The notes under the pieces were generated by a model. That model saw only the letters and a program-made list of their open reading frames with translations. It made no database searches and was not told the DNA's origin. A DNA stretch of 38,642 nt from Gammaproteobacteria bacterium (lineage in GTDB: Bacteria; Pseudomonadota; Gammaproteobacteria; Enterobacterales; Alteromonadaceae), in assembly GCA_017302255.1 (NCBI GenBank), contig JAFLDV010000037.1, forward strand, positions 1 through 38,642, read 5' to 3'. A program made the translations under genes and the position numbers. This document shows, one piece after another, positions 7,935 to 16,174 of this stretch (positions are counted from its first letter, which is position 1; every line of letters begins with the position of its first letter).

Positions 7935-8198
7935 GTGAAGATAGAAATTGCTGATCTGAAAAGTCTTGGGCCAAAATCGCAGCAGCTCTTAGCGGACGCA
8001 GGAATTACTACTGTGGATGAGCTGTATGCAATTGGTGCTGTGGCTGCTTACCTTAAAGTGAAAGCCTACTGGCCAAGAACCAGCCTTAACATGCTTTGGG
8101 CTCTTGAATCTGCTGTTACTGGCATTCCATGGCAAGAAGTTGCGAGGTTACACCGCACAAATTTGTTGTCGGCGGTAGAGGCTGCTCAGCGCGAATAA
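7935..8198 (+). CDS. TfoX C-terminal domain (helix-hairpin-helix-like) protein
   Basis: 87 residues matching the stand-alone TfoX_C domain. It starts LKSLGPKSQQLLADAGITTVD, a helix-hairpin-helix-like segment, then has DELYAIGAVAAYLKVK and the family pattern LNMLWALESAVTG. In full-length TfoX/Sxy proteins this domain sits behind a regulator of natural competence; alone its role is not known, but DNA or protein contact is plausible. The start is GTG at 7935, and no ATG is available in the domain's first residues. It is the last gene of a probable three-gene transcript. Confidence 0.83.
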   Translation: MKIEIADLKSLGPKSQQLLADAGITTVDELYAIGAVAAYLKVKAYWPRTSLNMLWALESAVTGIPWQEVARLHRTNLLSAVEAAQRE

Positions 8199-8246
8199 AG
8201 AGCATTTTTATTTTGTCAAACCAGCTTGGTTAGTTATTAGCATTGA

Positions 8247-8270
8247 AATTGCTTATGCAGCTAAGCAATT
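8247..8270 (+). other. Inverted repeat after the TfoX_C gene
   Basis: AATTGCTTA (8247-8255) and TAAGCAATT (8262-8270) form a 9-bp stem with a 6-base loop in a 281-bp gap. There is no T-run after it. It could be a weak transcript end or a binding site. Confidence 0.35.
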
Positions 8271-8479
8271 GCGTCGATTTAATGGTTTTTCCTAATGGTC
8301 AAGCAAAACTCAGGTATTGCCGAGAAAACCTCAGTGGAACATTCTGAATTGTAGCCTAGGCCAATCAATGCAAGTTTTAAGTCAGTATGTCTTATAGTAG
8401 TTCGCTAAAACCAAGCAATTGAGATCCGGTTAAGGATGATTCAAACTGCACAGCCTAACAGTCAAACAAAGAATTAGTC

Positions 8480-8773
8480 ATGAACGATATTCAACGAAAA
8501 GAATTAATAAGTACTAGTTGGGAGCTTCATAGCATTGTTGAACAAAGCTATTTAAGGCTAAATGCGGCAAAAGGGGATGCCGGTTGGTTGGAAAAACAGC
8601 GGATTTTGCTTGCAGATATGGCGCTCCATCTACTTCAGACTTCGTTAGCGCCGGGTGACATTGAGTTGGAAAAACTAAAGAATAACCTGCATGCCATTTT
8701 AACCATTTCCGATCAGTTTTTGCCGCATGCCGGTCTTATGCAAGCAACCGCAAAGCTTTATGAAGGCAATTGA
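8480..8773 (+). CDS. Small helical protein of unknown function
   Basis: 97 residues, not recognised. The sequence is predicted to be nearly all helix, with heptad-like spacing of Leu and Ile (for example EKLKNNLHAILTI), no signal peptide and no cysteines, so probably a cytoplasmic helical bundle. ATG 8480 follows a purine-rich AAAGAATTAG stretch rather than a clear Shine-Dalgarno site. The leader (about 8380-8479) is AT-rich and could hold a promoter (TTATAG at about 8391). The gene for a small exported protein begins 61 bp after the stop. Confidence 0.55.
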   Translation: MNDIQRKELISTSWELHSIVEQSYLRLNAAKGDAGWLEKQRILLADMALHLLQTSLAPGDIELEKLKNNLHAILTISDQFLPHAGLMQATAKLYEGN

Positions 8774-8834
8774 TAGCCATTTACCCTTGCCGTGCTCGAT
8801 ATTGCTGATGTTATGGATTTCCAAAGAGGTTTTG

Positions 8835-9251
8835 ATGAAAGTTATTTATATTTTGCTAACTTGCCTTAGCTTTAACGCATTCGCTATCTTATGTGGCGAT
8901 CCTGAGTACCTAGATAAAGTGCCCGCTAATTCAGTTGTGTTTATCGGCAAATTTACTGGGGTCGAATTGAAAAATCATTCAGCTGTAACGGATGTCGTCA
9001 CTAAAGATGAGTTAGCTGGGGCAAAAAAGGTCGCAATCTTATTATTTACCGAAGTGACTATGCTAAAAGGTGAAGCCAGAAATTCAGCTCATGTAAAATT
9101 TTTGACAGATGGTGGGATGAATAATTGGTTTCCAAAACCGCCGATCAAACTAGGTACTTATTACCTGTTTTCTTTTGAGGCAACTGGAGAAGATGGTTCG
9201 GTTGAAAAGCCATTTTTTGTTGGTCCGTGTAATCTGTTTAAGCGGGTTTGA
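8835..9251 (+). CDS. Small exported protein, possibly NTR/TIMP-like fold
   Basis: 138 residues with a signal peptide (MKVIYILLTCLSFNAFA). The mature protein starts ILCG and ends with FFVGPCN, so one Cys lies at each end. A central strand pattern (VVFIGKFTGVEL, KVAILLFTEVTMLKG, GTYYLFSFEA) recalls the OB-like NTR/TIMP fold, in which terminal cysteines pair. That fold assignment is inference from pattern only. ATG 8835 is chosen because the signal peptide begins there and AGAGGT precedes it; the frame is open further upstream. It is likely periplasmic or secreted. Confidence 0.55.
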   Translation: MKVIYILLTCLSFNAFAILCGDPEYLDKVPANSVVFIGKFTGVELKNHSAVTDVVTKDELAGAKKVAILLFTEVTMLKGEARNSAHVKFLTDGGMNNWFPKPPIKLGTYYLFSFEATGEDGSVEKPFFVGPCNLFKRV

Positions 9252-9374
9252 CCGTCTTGTTTGAGTTGTTTTTGTGAGTGGTGTTTACATTGGTCACCTG
9301 TGCTTCAGTGATGGCGGTCAGATAATATTTAGAATTCGCAGTAAACTGGTCTTTTAACGCTTTTCGGAGTAAAA

Positions 9375-10151
9375 ATGCCACATAAGCCAATAGTTGGAAG
9401 TGTCACCTTTCTGTTAATCGCATTCGCAATGCCTTGGACAGGATGGTTTTTATTTAACGATGATTTATTGAGCCTTTGGCTGTATCCCATGTTCGTCAGT
9501 TTAGCGGGTTTTGGCGCTGCGTTTGCTGAGGGCGGCAAATCGGGGCTGTTCGAATTCTCGCGCCGGGTATTTGCTGTTGTTCCTGCTGTGCCTTTTGCTC
9601 TTTTAGGTTTAGTGCTGCCGCTAATGCTTGGGCTTAGTTACTTGGCAGGGAATGGTATAGCAATACATCAAATGCTTGGGTCGCCAAGCGCTATATTGAC
9701 ACTTTCCTTGGCCAGCGCATTGGTGACCGGCCCTATTGCAGAAGAGTTTGGTTGGCGCGGGTATCTGCAATATCGACTATTAGTTAATTTTTCTCCATTT
9801 TGGACTGCACTAATTGTTGGGATAGTTTGGTGGTTGTGGCATTTTGCGTTGTATCGCACTTCAGTGTTTGCATCCCTTCCTGGCGCTTTAAATTTCTTAA
9901 CCTATCTGTTGACCTGGTCGATTTTTATGGTCTTTCTTGTCAGTAAGGCTGGCGGATCTGTCTGGCCTGCTGTTGTATTGCATTGGGCCGCAAATACGCA
10001 TCCGAATGTTATGCAGGCGCTTTTACCCAGTGTTGACTCAGGTCTACTTCCGGGCGGTTCAAAAGGGGCGATCTTTTATTTAGCCGTCGCTTGTTTGTTT
10101 GTAGTAGTTAATTTTCGTTTTTATTTTGGATTAACTAAGTCACGAAATTGA
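9375..10151 (+). CDS. CPBP family intramembrane metalloprotease
   Basis: A 258-residue polytopic membrane protein (6-7 hydrophobic segments) with the three CPBP/Abi motifs: E123-E124-FGWRGYLQ (EExxxR), WWLWHFALY (FxxxH-like) and HWAANTHPN (HxxxN). These residues bind zinc inside the membrane. The family covers CAAX-type proteases and bacterial homologues implicated in bacteriocin self-immunity or membrane-protein cleavage; the substrate here is unknown. The start is ATG after CGGAGTAAAA. It stands alone, with no bacteriocin genes nearby. Confidence 0.88.
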   Translation: MPHKPIVGSVTFLLIAFAMPWTGWFLFNDDLLSLWLYPMFVSLAGFGAAFAEGGKSGLFEFSRRVFAVVPAVPFALLGLVLPLMLGLSYLAGNGIAIHQMLGSPSAILTLSLASALVTGPIAEEFGWRGYLQYRLLVNFSPFWTALIVGIVWWLWHFALYRTSVFASLPGALNFLTYLLTWSIFMVFLVSKAGGSVWPAVVLHWAANTHPNVMQALLPSVDSGLLPGGSKGAIFYLAVACLFVVVNFRFYFGLTKSRN

Positions 10152-10302
10152 ATGTTACTGAGCTTATAAATTTGTTCGGTATGTAAGCAAATCTTCCTAA
10201 GATGAAATTTGAATTTAGTCTTCGTTAATTGATGGGGCGGTGAATTGCCTTGCGCTCACAGTCGTTTAATACGCTGAAGGCAACCAATATTAAGGTCTTC
10301 CA

Positions 10303-10917
10303 ATGAATGTACTTTTTGTCCATGGTATGGGGCGCTCGCCGCTGTCCGGATGGCCATTATTGCGAGAGCTTAGGCGCAATGGCTTGAACACCTATAGCTT
10401 CAGTTATTTTGTCTGTGCAGAAACTTTTGCTGAGATCCAAACTCGTTTAGAGCTGCAAATTGTCGAATTGGCCAAGCAGGGTGACTACGTGTTGGTTGGG
10501 CACTCACTAGGCGGGGTGCTATTGCGCGCAGTGTTAAATGCAATTGAGAAAGACATAGCACAACCGAAGCATTTATTTTTATTGGGTTCGCCAATTTCGC
10601 CTTCGATCTTGGCGCAAAGATTATCAAAGAATGTTCTATATAAATTGATCACTGGCGATTGCGGTCAATTGTTGTGCTCATTTGAACGGATGAATGCGAT
10701 TGGTGCTGTTGGTATTCCAACGACCTGCATCGGTGGCACTAAATCTATTTTTATCACTAAGCCATTTTTCAGCGGTCAAATTAATGATGGTTTTGTCTCG
10801 TTGCCCGAAATTTCTGCAGACTGGTTTACCGAAGATATCCAATTGCCACTTATCCATAGTGTATTGCCGTCAAGTCGGAGGATCGCCAAGCTTATTGTTG
10901 ATGCAGTTCGCGGGTAG
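10303..10917 (+). CDS. Small alpha/beta-hydrolase (esterase/lipase-like)
   Basis: A 204-residue alpha/beta-hydrolase without a signal peptide. The nucleophile elbow is GHS68LGG. LFVHGMGRS near the N-terminus forms the oxyanion-hole strand. D162 (INDGFVSL) and H185 (LIHSVLPSS) complete a plausible triad. The short length and missing lid insertion resemble PGAP1/LipA-like small hydrolases. The substrate is unknown but probably an ester. The start is ATG at 10303 with only a weak purine stretch upstream. It is monocistronic by spacing (151 bp before, 161 bp after). Confidence 0.8.
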   Translation: MNVLFVHGMGRSPLSGWPLLRELRRNGLNTYSFSYFVCAETFAEIQTRLELQIVELAKQGDYVLVGHSLGGVLLRAVLNAIEKDIAQPKHLFLLGSPISPSILAQRLSKNVLYKLITGDCGQLLCSFERMNAIGAVGIPTTCIGGTKSIFITKPFFSGQINDGFVSLPEISADWFTEDIQLPLIHSVLPSSRRIAKLIVDAVRG

Positions 10918-11078
10918 CAAACACAGCAAAGATTGCTTGGGATCGCTTTTCGACCGGTGATGGCAGCTTAGTGATTTGAATCTTTACTCGTATTTAGCCT
11001 CAAATTTTGCGAAAATTCAGTTTTTTAACAAACGTAGCACAATTAATTCATTTGAGCTGTTATTTCAAGGATAGATAG

Positions 11079-11747
11079 ATGATATTTCGCGTTTTAGTCG
11101 CCGCCATTTTTTTGCTCTCGATGCCGGCATGGTCTTCGAGCATTGATGAACAAATCGAATCACTTAGACCAGTGATTGGCGGGTATCCGCCAGCCATCGA
11201 ATCGAAAGAACAACTTGCAACCGTGGTTGCCTCTTACGAAAAAGTAAAGTCTGAATTAGATAGCTTAATTGCCAAAAATCCAAATGACTTGGCACTGCTG
11301 TTTAAGCGTGGGTCTCTGCAGCAGATGGGACACAATATGGACTACAAAAAAGCTTGGAACGGTGCGGAAAATGATTTCGTCGCCATTCTAAACACGGACC
11401 CTGCACAAGTTCAGGCGATTTTGGCCTTGGCTACTTTGTACATTAACTCAAGTATTGAACTGGCACCGAAAGCCGAGTTACTTTTTCGGGCTGCCCAGTG
11501 TTATTCCGATCCAACGCCAAACGAGGGTGCCCAGAGTGGCCTGTTCTTCGCTTATTACTACCAAGGCAACATTAGTCTTGCTTATCGTCAAGCTGCGCTT
11601 TTGAAAAAGCTCTGGCCAAACAACGGTTACGAAGAATTATTTAACATGGCTGGTGATGTGTTAAATCGCAGAAATGAATCACTGCCGGATACGACGAAGT
11701 TGGTAGCTGCATCTTGTGATAAATCTGCCGATAGTTCAGCGCTTTAG
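11079..11747 (+). CDS. Exported TPR-like protein
   Basis: 222 residues with a signal peptide (MIFRVLVAAIFLLSMPAWS). The mature part is helical with TPR-style pairs: SELDSLIAKNPNDLALLFKRG, then DFVAILNTDPAQVQAILALATLY, AELLFRAAQCYSDP and LAYRQAALLKKLWPNN. It probably acts in the periplasm as a protein-interaction scaffold; no partner is evident. The start is ATG after AAGGATAGATAG. The last residues are low in structure. The gene is separated by about 140 bp from the next membrane-protein gene, so co-transcription is possible but not shown. Confidence 0.7.
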   Translation: MIFRVLVAAIFLLSMPAWSSSIDEQIESLRPVIGGYPPAIESKEQLATVVASYEKVKSELDSLIAKNPNDLALLFKRGSLQQMGHNMDYKKAWNGAENDFVAILNTDPAQVQAILALATLYINSSIELAPKAELLFRAAQCYSDPTPNEGAQSGLFFAYYYQGNISLAYRQAALLKKLWPNNGYEELFNMAGDVLNRRNESLPDTTKLVAASCDKSADSSAL

Positions 11748-11887
11748 TTTGTTGTTGGTTTAACTTCGTTATCGTTTGATAACACCATGAAGTTTGGAGT
11801 TTATTGATAACGACAATTTTTGCAAAGGTTGTCTATATCTCGCACCTGGCAGGGTTTTACTTTCAAAATAATTTTGGAAATTTATTA

Positions 11888-12379
11888 ATGAGCGCGTTTG
11901 AAGAAAGCATTGTCACTCTTGTCTTTCCAGATGACTATTTGTACCAACTTAATAGTGTTGCCAAAGTAACCAATAAAAATATTATCTACTTGCGCCGAAA
12001 GTTTTTTTCTAGGGTCGGATGGGAGTTAGAGGCTATACCACTGTCGGATTTCGTTGAGATTGAATATAAAAAAGAACTTGTTTTAAGTCGCATTATTTAT
12101 GGAGGGTTGCTGTCAGCACTTTTGCTATTCATTCTACTGATGTTGATAAACTTCGGCGCCCAAATGTCATCGGGAGCTGCAATTCCGGTTTGGGGTTTGC
12201 TTGTGGCTGGACTATATGGTGTCCGATTGCTTTTCGGCGGTCGACGTCATTACTTTAAATTTATAAAAAGTGACGGCTCAAAGTTAGTATGGAGATCTCT
12301 AGCTGGTGAAGATCAAGTAATGAAAAGAGCCGTGGATGTTCTATGTGAATTTGCCAGTTCCAAAGGTTTGCTGAGATGA
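11888..12379 (+). CDS. Two-helix membrane protein of unknown function
   Basis: 163 residues from ATG 11888. An N-terminal cytoplasmic beta-rich part (VTLVFPDDYLYQLNSV, IPLSDFVEIEYKKE) is followed by two adjacent transmembrane helices (about residues 73-93 and 101-117) and a C-terminal part (HYFKFIKSDGSKLVWRSLAG). The arrangement suggests a PH-like domain interrupted by a TM hairpin, as in some bacterial membrane PH proteins, but this is inference. An in-frame TTG at 11804 preceded by GGAG would add 28 residues with a hydrophobic stretch; I favour the ATG, with doubt. Function unknown. Confidence 0.55.
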   Translation: MSAFEESIVTLVFPDDYLYQLNSVAKVTNKNIIYLRRKFFSRVGWELEAIPLSDFVEIEYKKELVLSRIIYGGLLSALLLFILLMLINFGAQMSSGAAIPVWGLLVAGLYGVRLLFGGRRHYFKFIKSDGSKLVWRSLAGEDQVMKRAVDVLCEFASSKGLLR

Positions 12380-12497
12380 CAGGTGCAGTGGATAAATATT
12401 CCTTTTAGAGCAATTGGTTATGGTGTTCACTCTCCAATTTGCACCGTTCCTTAATATTCGGTAGGAAGTGATGTCACCACAATAGATGGAATTCTAG

Positions 12498-13022
12498 ATG
12501 TACATCTTTTTTGATATTAAAAGTCTTTGTAAAAAACCACACGCACTAAAAAATGCCTGCTGTGAGAAATGTGGGAAGCAAAGCATTCATTTCGAAGCAA
12601 AATGGTTTGATTGGTTGCGGGTTTTCTTTATCCCTGTATTTCCATTGGGCAAGGAAAGTGCTTGGGTTTGCAGCGCTTGTGGCTATAAAAAACAAGCCCG
12701 TCGAACTATCTCGGTCGGCGTGAACATATTGCTGATTTTGTTCCTTGTATTTTTCCTTTGGGTGTTTTTTAACTTAAAAAGCGGTCAACTCGCTGAATCG
12801 ACGCTTTGGATATGCAAAGTGCTTATTTCAGCAGCATTGCTTTATGCGATTTTTATGCTGTTTTCACATCATTCCCGAAATAGAAAAATGATTATGTCCG
12901 ACGTTTTACCCCTGCCGCAGACCTATCAATGCCTTAATTGTGGTGGTTGTTTATATGGAGAGTCGACAGCAAGTATTTTACTGTGTAACAACTGCAAGGT
13001 TATTTCGTATAACAAGGTTTAG
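12498..13022 (+). CDS. Zinc-ribbon membrane protein, unknown
   Basis: 174 residues. The N-terminal half carries two CxxC pairs (CCEKCGKQ and WVCSACGYKK) that together make a zinc ribbon resembling the zinc-ribbon 15 type. Two transmembrane helices follow (about residues 72-95 and 106-123). The C-terminal tail has two more knuckles (YQCLNCGGCLYG and ILLCNNCKV), a second zinc ribbon. Both ribbons face the cytoplasm if the helices form a hairpin. The start is ATG at 12498. Function unknown: ribbon domains of this sort usually contact nucleic acid or a partner protein. Confidence 0.65.
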   Translation: MYIFFDIKSLCKKPHALKNACCEKCGKQSIHFEAKWFDWLRVFFIPVFPLGKESAWVCSACGYKKQARRTISVGVNILLILFLVFFLWVFFNLKSGQLAESTLWICKVLISAALLYAIFMLFSHHSRNRKMIMSDVLPLPQTYQCLNCGGCLYGESTASILLCNNCKVISYNKV

Positions 13023-13183
13023 ATCCTTCTCCAGCGATCTCAATTGAGCGTTGGAGCAGCCAAGCGTCTTGCGCCAGACTTAAGTTGGATAAGAGCACTT
13101 TGAGTATCGTTATTCGATAATTACCGCCATTAATACTTGACCAAGGTTCGGTGGCTATCAGCGAGAAGCCCGATAAGGAAACC

Positions 13184-13510
13184 ATGATTAGAGCTCTATT
13201 TATTTGCACACAAAATAAACTTCGAAGTCCGACAGCAGAGCAAGTGTTTGCAACTTACCCTGAGGTGGAAACAGACTCTGCAGGTCTTGGCAATGATGCC
13301 AATGTTAAGCTTTCTACTGAGCAAATTGCTTGGGCTTCCGTGATTTTTGTTATGGAGTCATGCCACAAGCAAAAGCTACAGCAGAAGTTTCGTGCCCAGC
13401 TTAACGGGAAGAGAATTATCTGCCTAAACATCCGAGATGAATATGATTTTATGCAAGAAGAGCTGGTGCAAATACTGATAAAGAAAGTGACACCTTATTT
13501 ATTACGTTGA
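13184..13510 (+). CDS. Low-molecular-weight protein tyrosine phosphatase-like protein
   Basis: 108 residues of the short LMW-PTP-related family. The phosphate loop is C8-TQNKL-R14-S15 (CX5RS), followed by PTAEQVF. SAGLGNDANVKLS, IAWASVIFVMES and LNIRDEYDFM match the family blocks, the last replacing the usual DP general-acid loop. Canonical LMW-PTPs are about 150 residues, so this is the trimmed version whose activity is not established. ATG 13184 follows AAGGAAACC; an upstream GTG at 13151 is in frame but less likely. A Cys-rich exported protein gene begins within 90 bp and an exported HEXXH protein follows, so the three may form a transcript. Confidence 0.82.
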   Translation: MIRALFICTQNKLRSPTAEQVFATYPEVETDSAGLGNDANVKLSTEQIAWASVIFVMESCHKQKLQQKFRAQLNGKRIICLNIRDEYDFMQEELVQILIKKVTPYLLR

Positions 13511-13597
13511 CATCTAATCCGAAGCCTTATCGAGGTTGAATTGAGCAATAGCCTAAGCGATTGCCCAAATCACTTCGACGATGAGAGAGTTCAATCA

Positions 13598-14359
13598 ATG
13601 TTTTGTCGAAGAAACTTGTTGAGAAAAAGCATCTTGTTGACATTTTTTCTGTCAATCAGCAGTCATGCAGCCGATGCCTGTTATTTGCCTCCCTTTACCA
13701 AGCCAATATTTTTTGTGCACAGTGATGCTGAACCAATCAAGAATTCTACTCTTTATGCAATCCCACGAGAGCACCCACTTGATGCAGATCTATGTATTGT
13801 TGCAGCAAGTTGGATAAGGCCCAATCAGACTGACAGCATCGAAATTTATGTAGCGACCTATCGGAAAGATAATTACGATAAAATTGCTGAATACCGTTCG
13901 ACGATTTCCGATTTGCAATTATGGGATCCTCCGCAAATAGCCATAGTTCCAACCAAATTTTCAATAAAACCTGAGGTTATGGCTTTTGGTATTAAGCTAG
14001 ATTGGCAGTTTTTGGCTGGTACTTATAGCCAAAATAATAGCCAATTTGAATTGCTTGTTCCTACTGGAGGAGCAAAGTTGCGTTCTGTGTTGTCACTGTC
14101 GAACTTAGAATATTTTAGATACCGGAATTGCCCAGAAGTTTGCTCGAATGATGGGGCTGATTGTGAAATCAAATGCGAAGGCGAGAATACCACAAAAGAA
14201 CAAATACTTGCCCTACAACCCACGAAGCATCAGCAGTATTTTGATATCTTGGTGACGACGACAACCACCTCGGTAGATGCCAATAACGCAAAGCCTGCGA
14301 AAGATCTACGGAGCGAGCAACGATATATTTGGCAAAGCGGAAAATACATTGCAGAGTAA
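13598..14359 (+). CDS. Cys-rich exported protein, unknown
   Basis: 253 residues from ATG 13598; not recognised. A signal peptide begins MFCRRNLLRKSILLTFFL and ends near SSHAADA. The mature part includes a dense cysteine patch (NCPEVCSNDGADCEIKC, about residues 179-195) and early cysteines (ACYLPP, DLCIVA), suggesting disulfides in the periplasm. A TTG at 13541 with GAGG 5 bases upstream would add 19 polar residues; I prefer 13598 because the signal peptide starts there. The next gene starts 34 bp after this stop, and the phosphatase-like gene ends 30-87 bp before it, so the block is probably co-transcribed. Confidence 0.6.
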   Translation: MFCRRNLLRKSILLTFFLSISSHAADACYLPPFTKPIFFVHSDAEPIKNSTLYAIPREHPLDADLCIVAASWIRPNQTDSIEIYVATYRKDNYDKIAEYRSTISDLQLWDPPQIAIVPTKFSIKPEVMAFGIKLDWQFLAGTYSQNNSQFELLVPTGGAKLRSVLSLSNLEYFRYRNCPEVCSNDGADCEIKCEGENTTKEQILALQPTKHQQYFDILVTTTTTSVDANNAKPAKDLRSEQRYIWQSGKYIAE

Positions 14360-14392
14360 ATTTGGTTTGGTGGTTTTCAAAAGGATGTTGCT

Positions 14393-15133
14393 TTGAGGAT
14401 CTGTTGTTTATTAATAGCGCTTCCGATGTTGTCAGGGTTTGCCGTGCAGACTGACAACCAATTAGGGGTAGGCGCAGCCAAGTCGCAGGTGCCAGCAACC
14501 ATTGCGGCAAGCTGTGAACAACAGGTCGCAGCGCCCAAGGTCGAAGTAGGGTTGCAAGAAGCTACTGTTGTGGAAAGCCAGCAGTACAACATTGTTGAAT
14601 TGAGTGAGTTATCCAAACAGTTTAACAACACGCACGTCGATGAAGGTGAGGTTTTAGGTCTGACCTTTTTTAACTATGGGTATGAGCTAGAGCTGAGTTT
14701 TCCGAATGTCGTATCAGCAACCTCAGAAATTATCTGTGTGCGACCTCATTTCAATTTACGTGTCATTAGCCAAGAGCAGAAAGTGTATATTGCCAAAGAG
14801 CACATGCCAAAAAGCTGTGAGTACAACACAATCCATAGACATGAATATCGACACGTAAATATCAATGAAACACTCCTGCGACAATTGGTGAGTACTCTGG
14901 CTGCTGAATTCCAAAGCAAATTTGGCAATGAAATTTATTATGGAACCAGCGACAGTATTAAAAAAAGCATCATAATTGATAAAGAAGAGAAATGGCTGCC
15001 ATTTATCAGGGCGATTTTAGAACAGCAAAATTCGCTCGCTGATGAGCAACATGAGCAAGTCGATACACTCGAAGAATACCGAAAGTTTAGCTATGTCTGT
15101 TCTTTTAAGTATCGTTACATAACTGATGAATAG
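14393..15133 (+). CDS. Putative exported zinc metallopeptidase (HEXXH, DUF922-like)
   Basis: 246 residues with a probable signal peptide (residues 1-18, cut near GFA). The HEXXH motif is H150-EYR-H154, in a helix starting IHRHEYRHVNIN, with a Cys shortly before it. This layout resembles the DUF922 secreted Zn-protease family: beta-rich N-terminal half, a Cys, then HExxH in the second half. The third zinc ligand is not obvious. The start is TTG at 14393 with AAGGA 7 bases upstream; no ATG fits the signal peptide. It lies 34 bp after the Cys-rich exported protein gene, and a joint role in the envelope is a reasonable guess. Confidence 0.6.
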   Translation: MRICCLLIALPMLSGFAVQTDNQLGVGAAKSQVPATIAASCEQQVAAPKVEVGLQEATVVESQQYNIVELSELSKQFNNTHVDEGEVLGLTFFNYGYELELSFPNVVSATSEIICVRPHFNLRVISQEQKVYIAKEHMPKSCEYNTIHRHEYRHVNINETLLRQLVSTLAAEFQSKFGNEIYYGTSDSIKKSIIIDKEEKWLPFIRAILEQQNSLADEQHEQVDTLEEYRKFSYVCSFKYRYITDE

Positions 15134-15172
15134 AGTGGCGAAAATAACCGGGATGGCTACTAAGGAATTGAA

Positions 15173-15406
15173 ATGCTAGAACTTAGACCTTGTTGCGAGT
15201 GTTGTGCTGTCGATTTACCGCCAGCGTCTCGCCTTGCCATGATTTGTTCATTCGAATGCACATTTTGCCATGATTGTGCGCAGAAAATGCATGATGAGTG
15301 TCCTAATTGTGGTGGAGAGTTAGTGCGACGACCGGTCCGGCCTGCTGATAAGTTACCGAAGAATCCTGCATCTATTGTACGAATAGTTAAACCGGCTGGT
15401 TGCTAA
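15173..15406 (+). CDS. DUF1272 small zinc-finger-like protein
   Basis: A 77-residue member of DUF1272. It begins MLELRPCCECCAVDLPP, has SFECTFCHDCAQKM and then ECPNCGGELVRRPVRP, which is nearly the family consensus. Seven or more cysteines would bind two zinc ions in a RING-like or treble-clef arrangement. The biochemical role of the family is unknown. The start is ATG after AAGGAATTGAA, 39 bp after the preceding gene. No partner is evident downstream. Confidence 0.92.
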   Translation: MLELRPCCECCAVDLPPASRLAMICSFECTFCHDCAQKMHDECPNCGGELVRRPVRPADKLPKNPASIVRIVKPAGC

Positions 15407-15531
15407 AACTTCTGTGATGAACAACCGAGGCAGCCGCGGTGGCAAAACTCGACTGCTTAGCAGAGATATAACTAGGGGTATTTTGCGGTGAGCAGTAATA
15501 AAGACCACAAAACGTTAGGAATAGGGCAAGC

Positions 15532-16029
15532 ATGATTATCCGAGATTGCGCTGACCAAGATACTCATCAGCTTTGTCAGATCTACAATTATTACATCGAA
15601 CATACTGCGGTGACCTTCGAAGAATTCCCGGTCAAAGAAGATGAAATGGCGCGGCGAGTCGCGAATTATCGTCAGTTGTACCCTTGGCTAGTTGCTGAAA
15701 TCGGCGGGCAAATAGTTGGTTACGCCTATGCGACCAAATGGAAAGAGCGAAGTGCTTACAAACATACTGCCGAAATCACCGTCTATATTCGACATGGACA
15801 TGCGGGTAATGGTTATGGCAAAGCACTGTATCAGGCATTACTCCAAAAGCTTGCACTACTGAAATGCCATGCTGTGCTGGCCTGTATCACGCTACCAAAT
15901 GTTGCCAGTATAGCTCTGCATGAACAGCTTGGTTTTTCTAAAGTGGCACATTTTCATGAAGTTGGATTTAAATTCGGCGAATGGCGCGATGTGGGTTATT
16001 GGCAGAAAAACTTAGATGCCCCCTCATAA
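15532..16029 (+). CDS. GNAT acetyltransferase, phosphinothricin N-acetyltransferase-like
   Basis: A 165-residue GNAT of the Pat/Bar/MnaT type. Signatures are IYNYYIEHTAVTFEE near residues 17-31 (family I-x-N-x-x-V-xx-T-x-x-T-F), GYAYATKWKERSAYKHTAE near 65-83, and ITLPNVASIALHEQLGF near 121. The acetyl-CoA loop is HAGNGYGKALYQ. Members acetylate phosphinothricin, methionine sulfoximine or similar amino-acid analogues, so a detoxification role is likely, but the natural substrate is unknown. The start is ATG at 15532 after AGGGCAAGC. Not in an operon. Confidence 0.85.
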   Translation: MIIRDCADQDTHQLCQIYNYYIEHTAVTFEEFPVKEDEMARRVANYRQLYPWLVAEIGGQIVGYAYATKWKERSAYKHTAEITVYIRHGHAGNGYGKALYQALLQKLALLKCHAVLACITLPNVASIALHEQLGFSKVAHFHEVGFKFGEWRDVGYWQKNLDAPS

Positions 16030-16174
16030 CTACCAAACTTCTATCAACTAAATCTTACAATTTTTAGGTGTCCAAAAAGCCTGCGAATAGGCAAACTGCA
16101 GAAAGCGTAAATTAAATCATTGATGAAATTCTAGATTTGAGCAGGGCTCTAGATCATGCCGGAGGACAGGTTGT

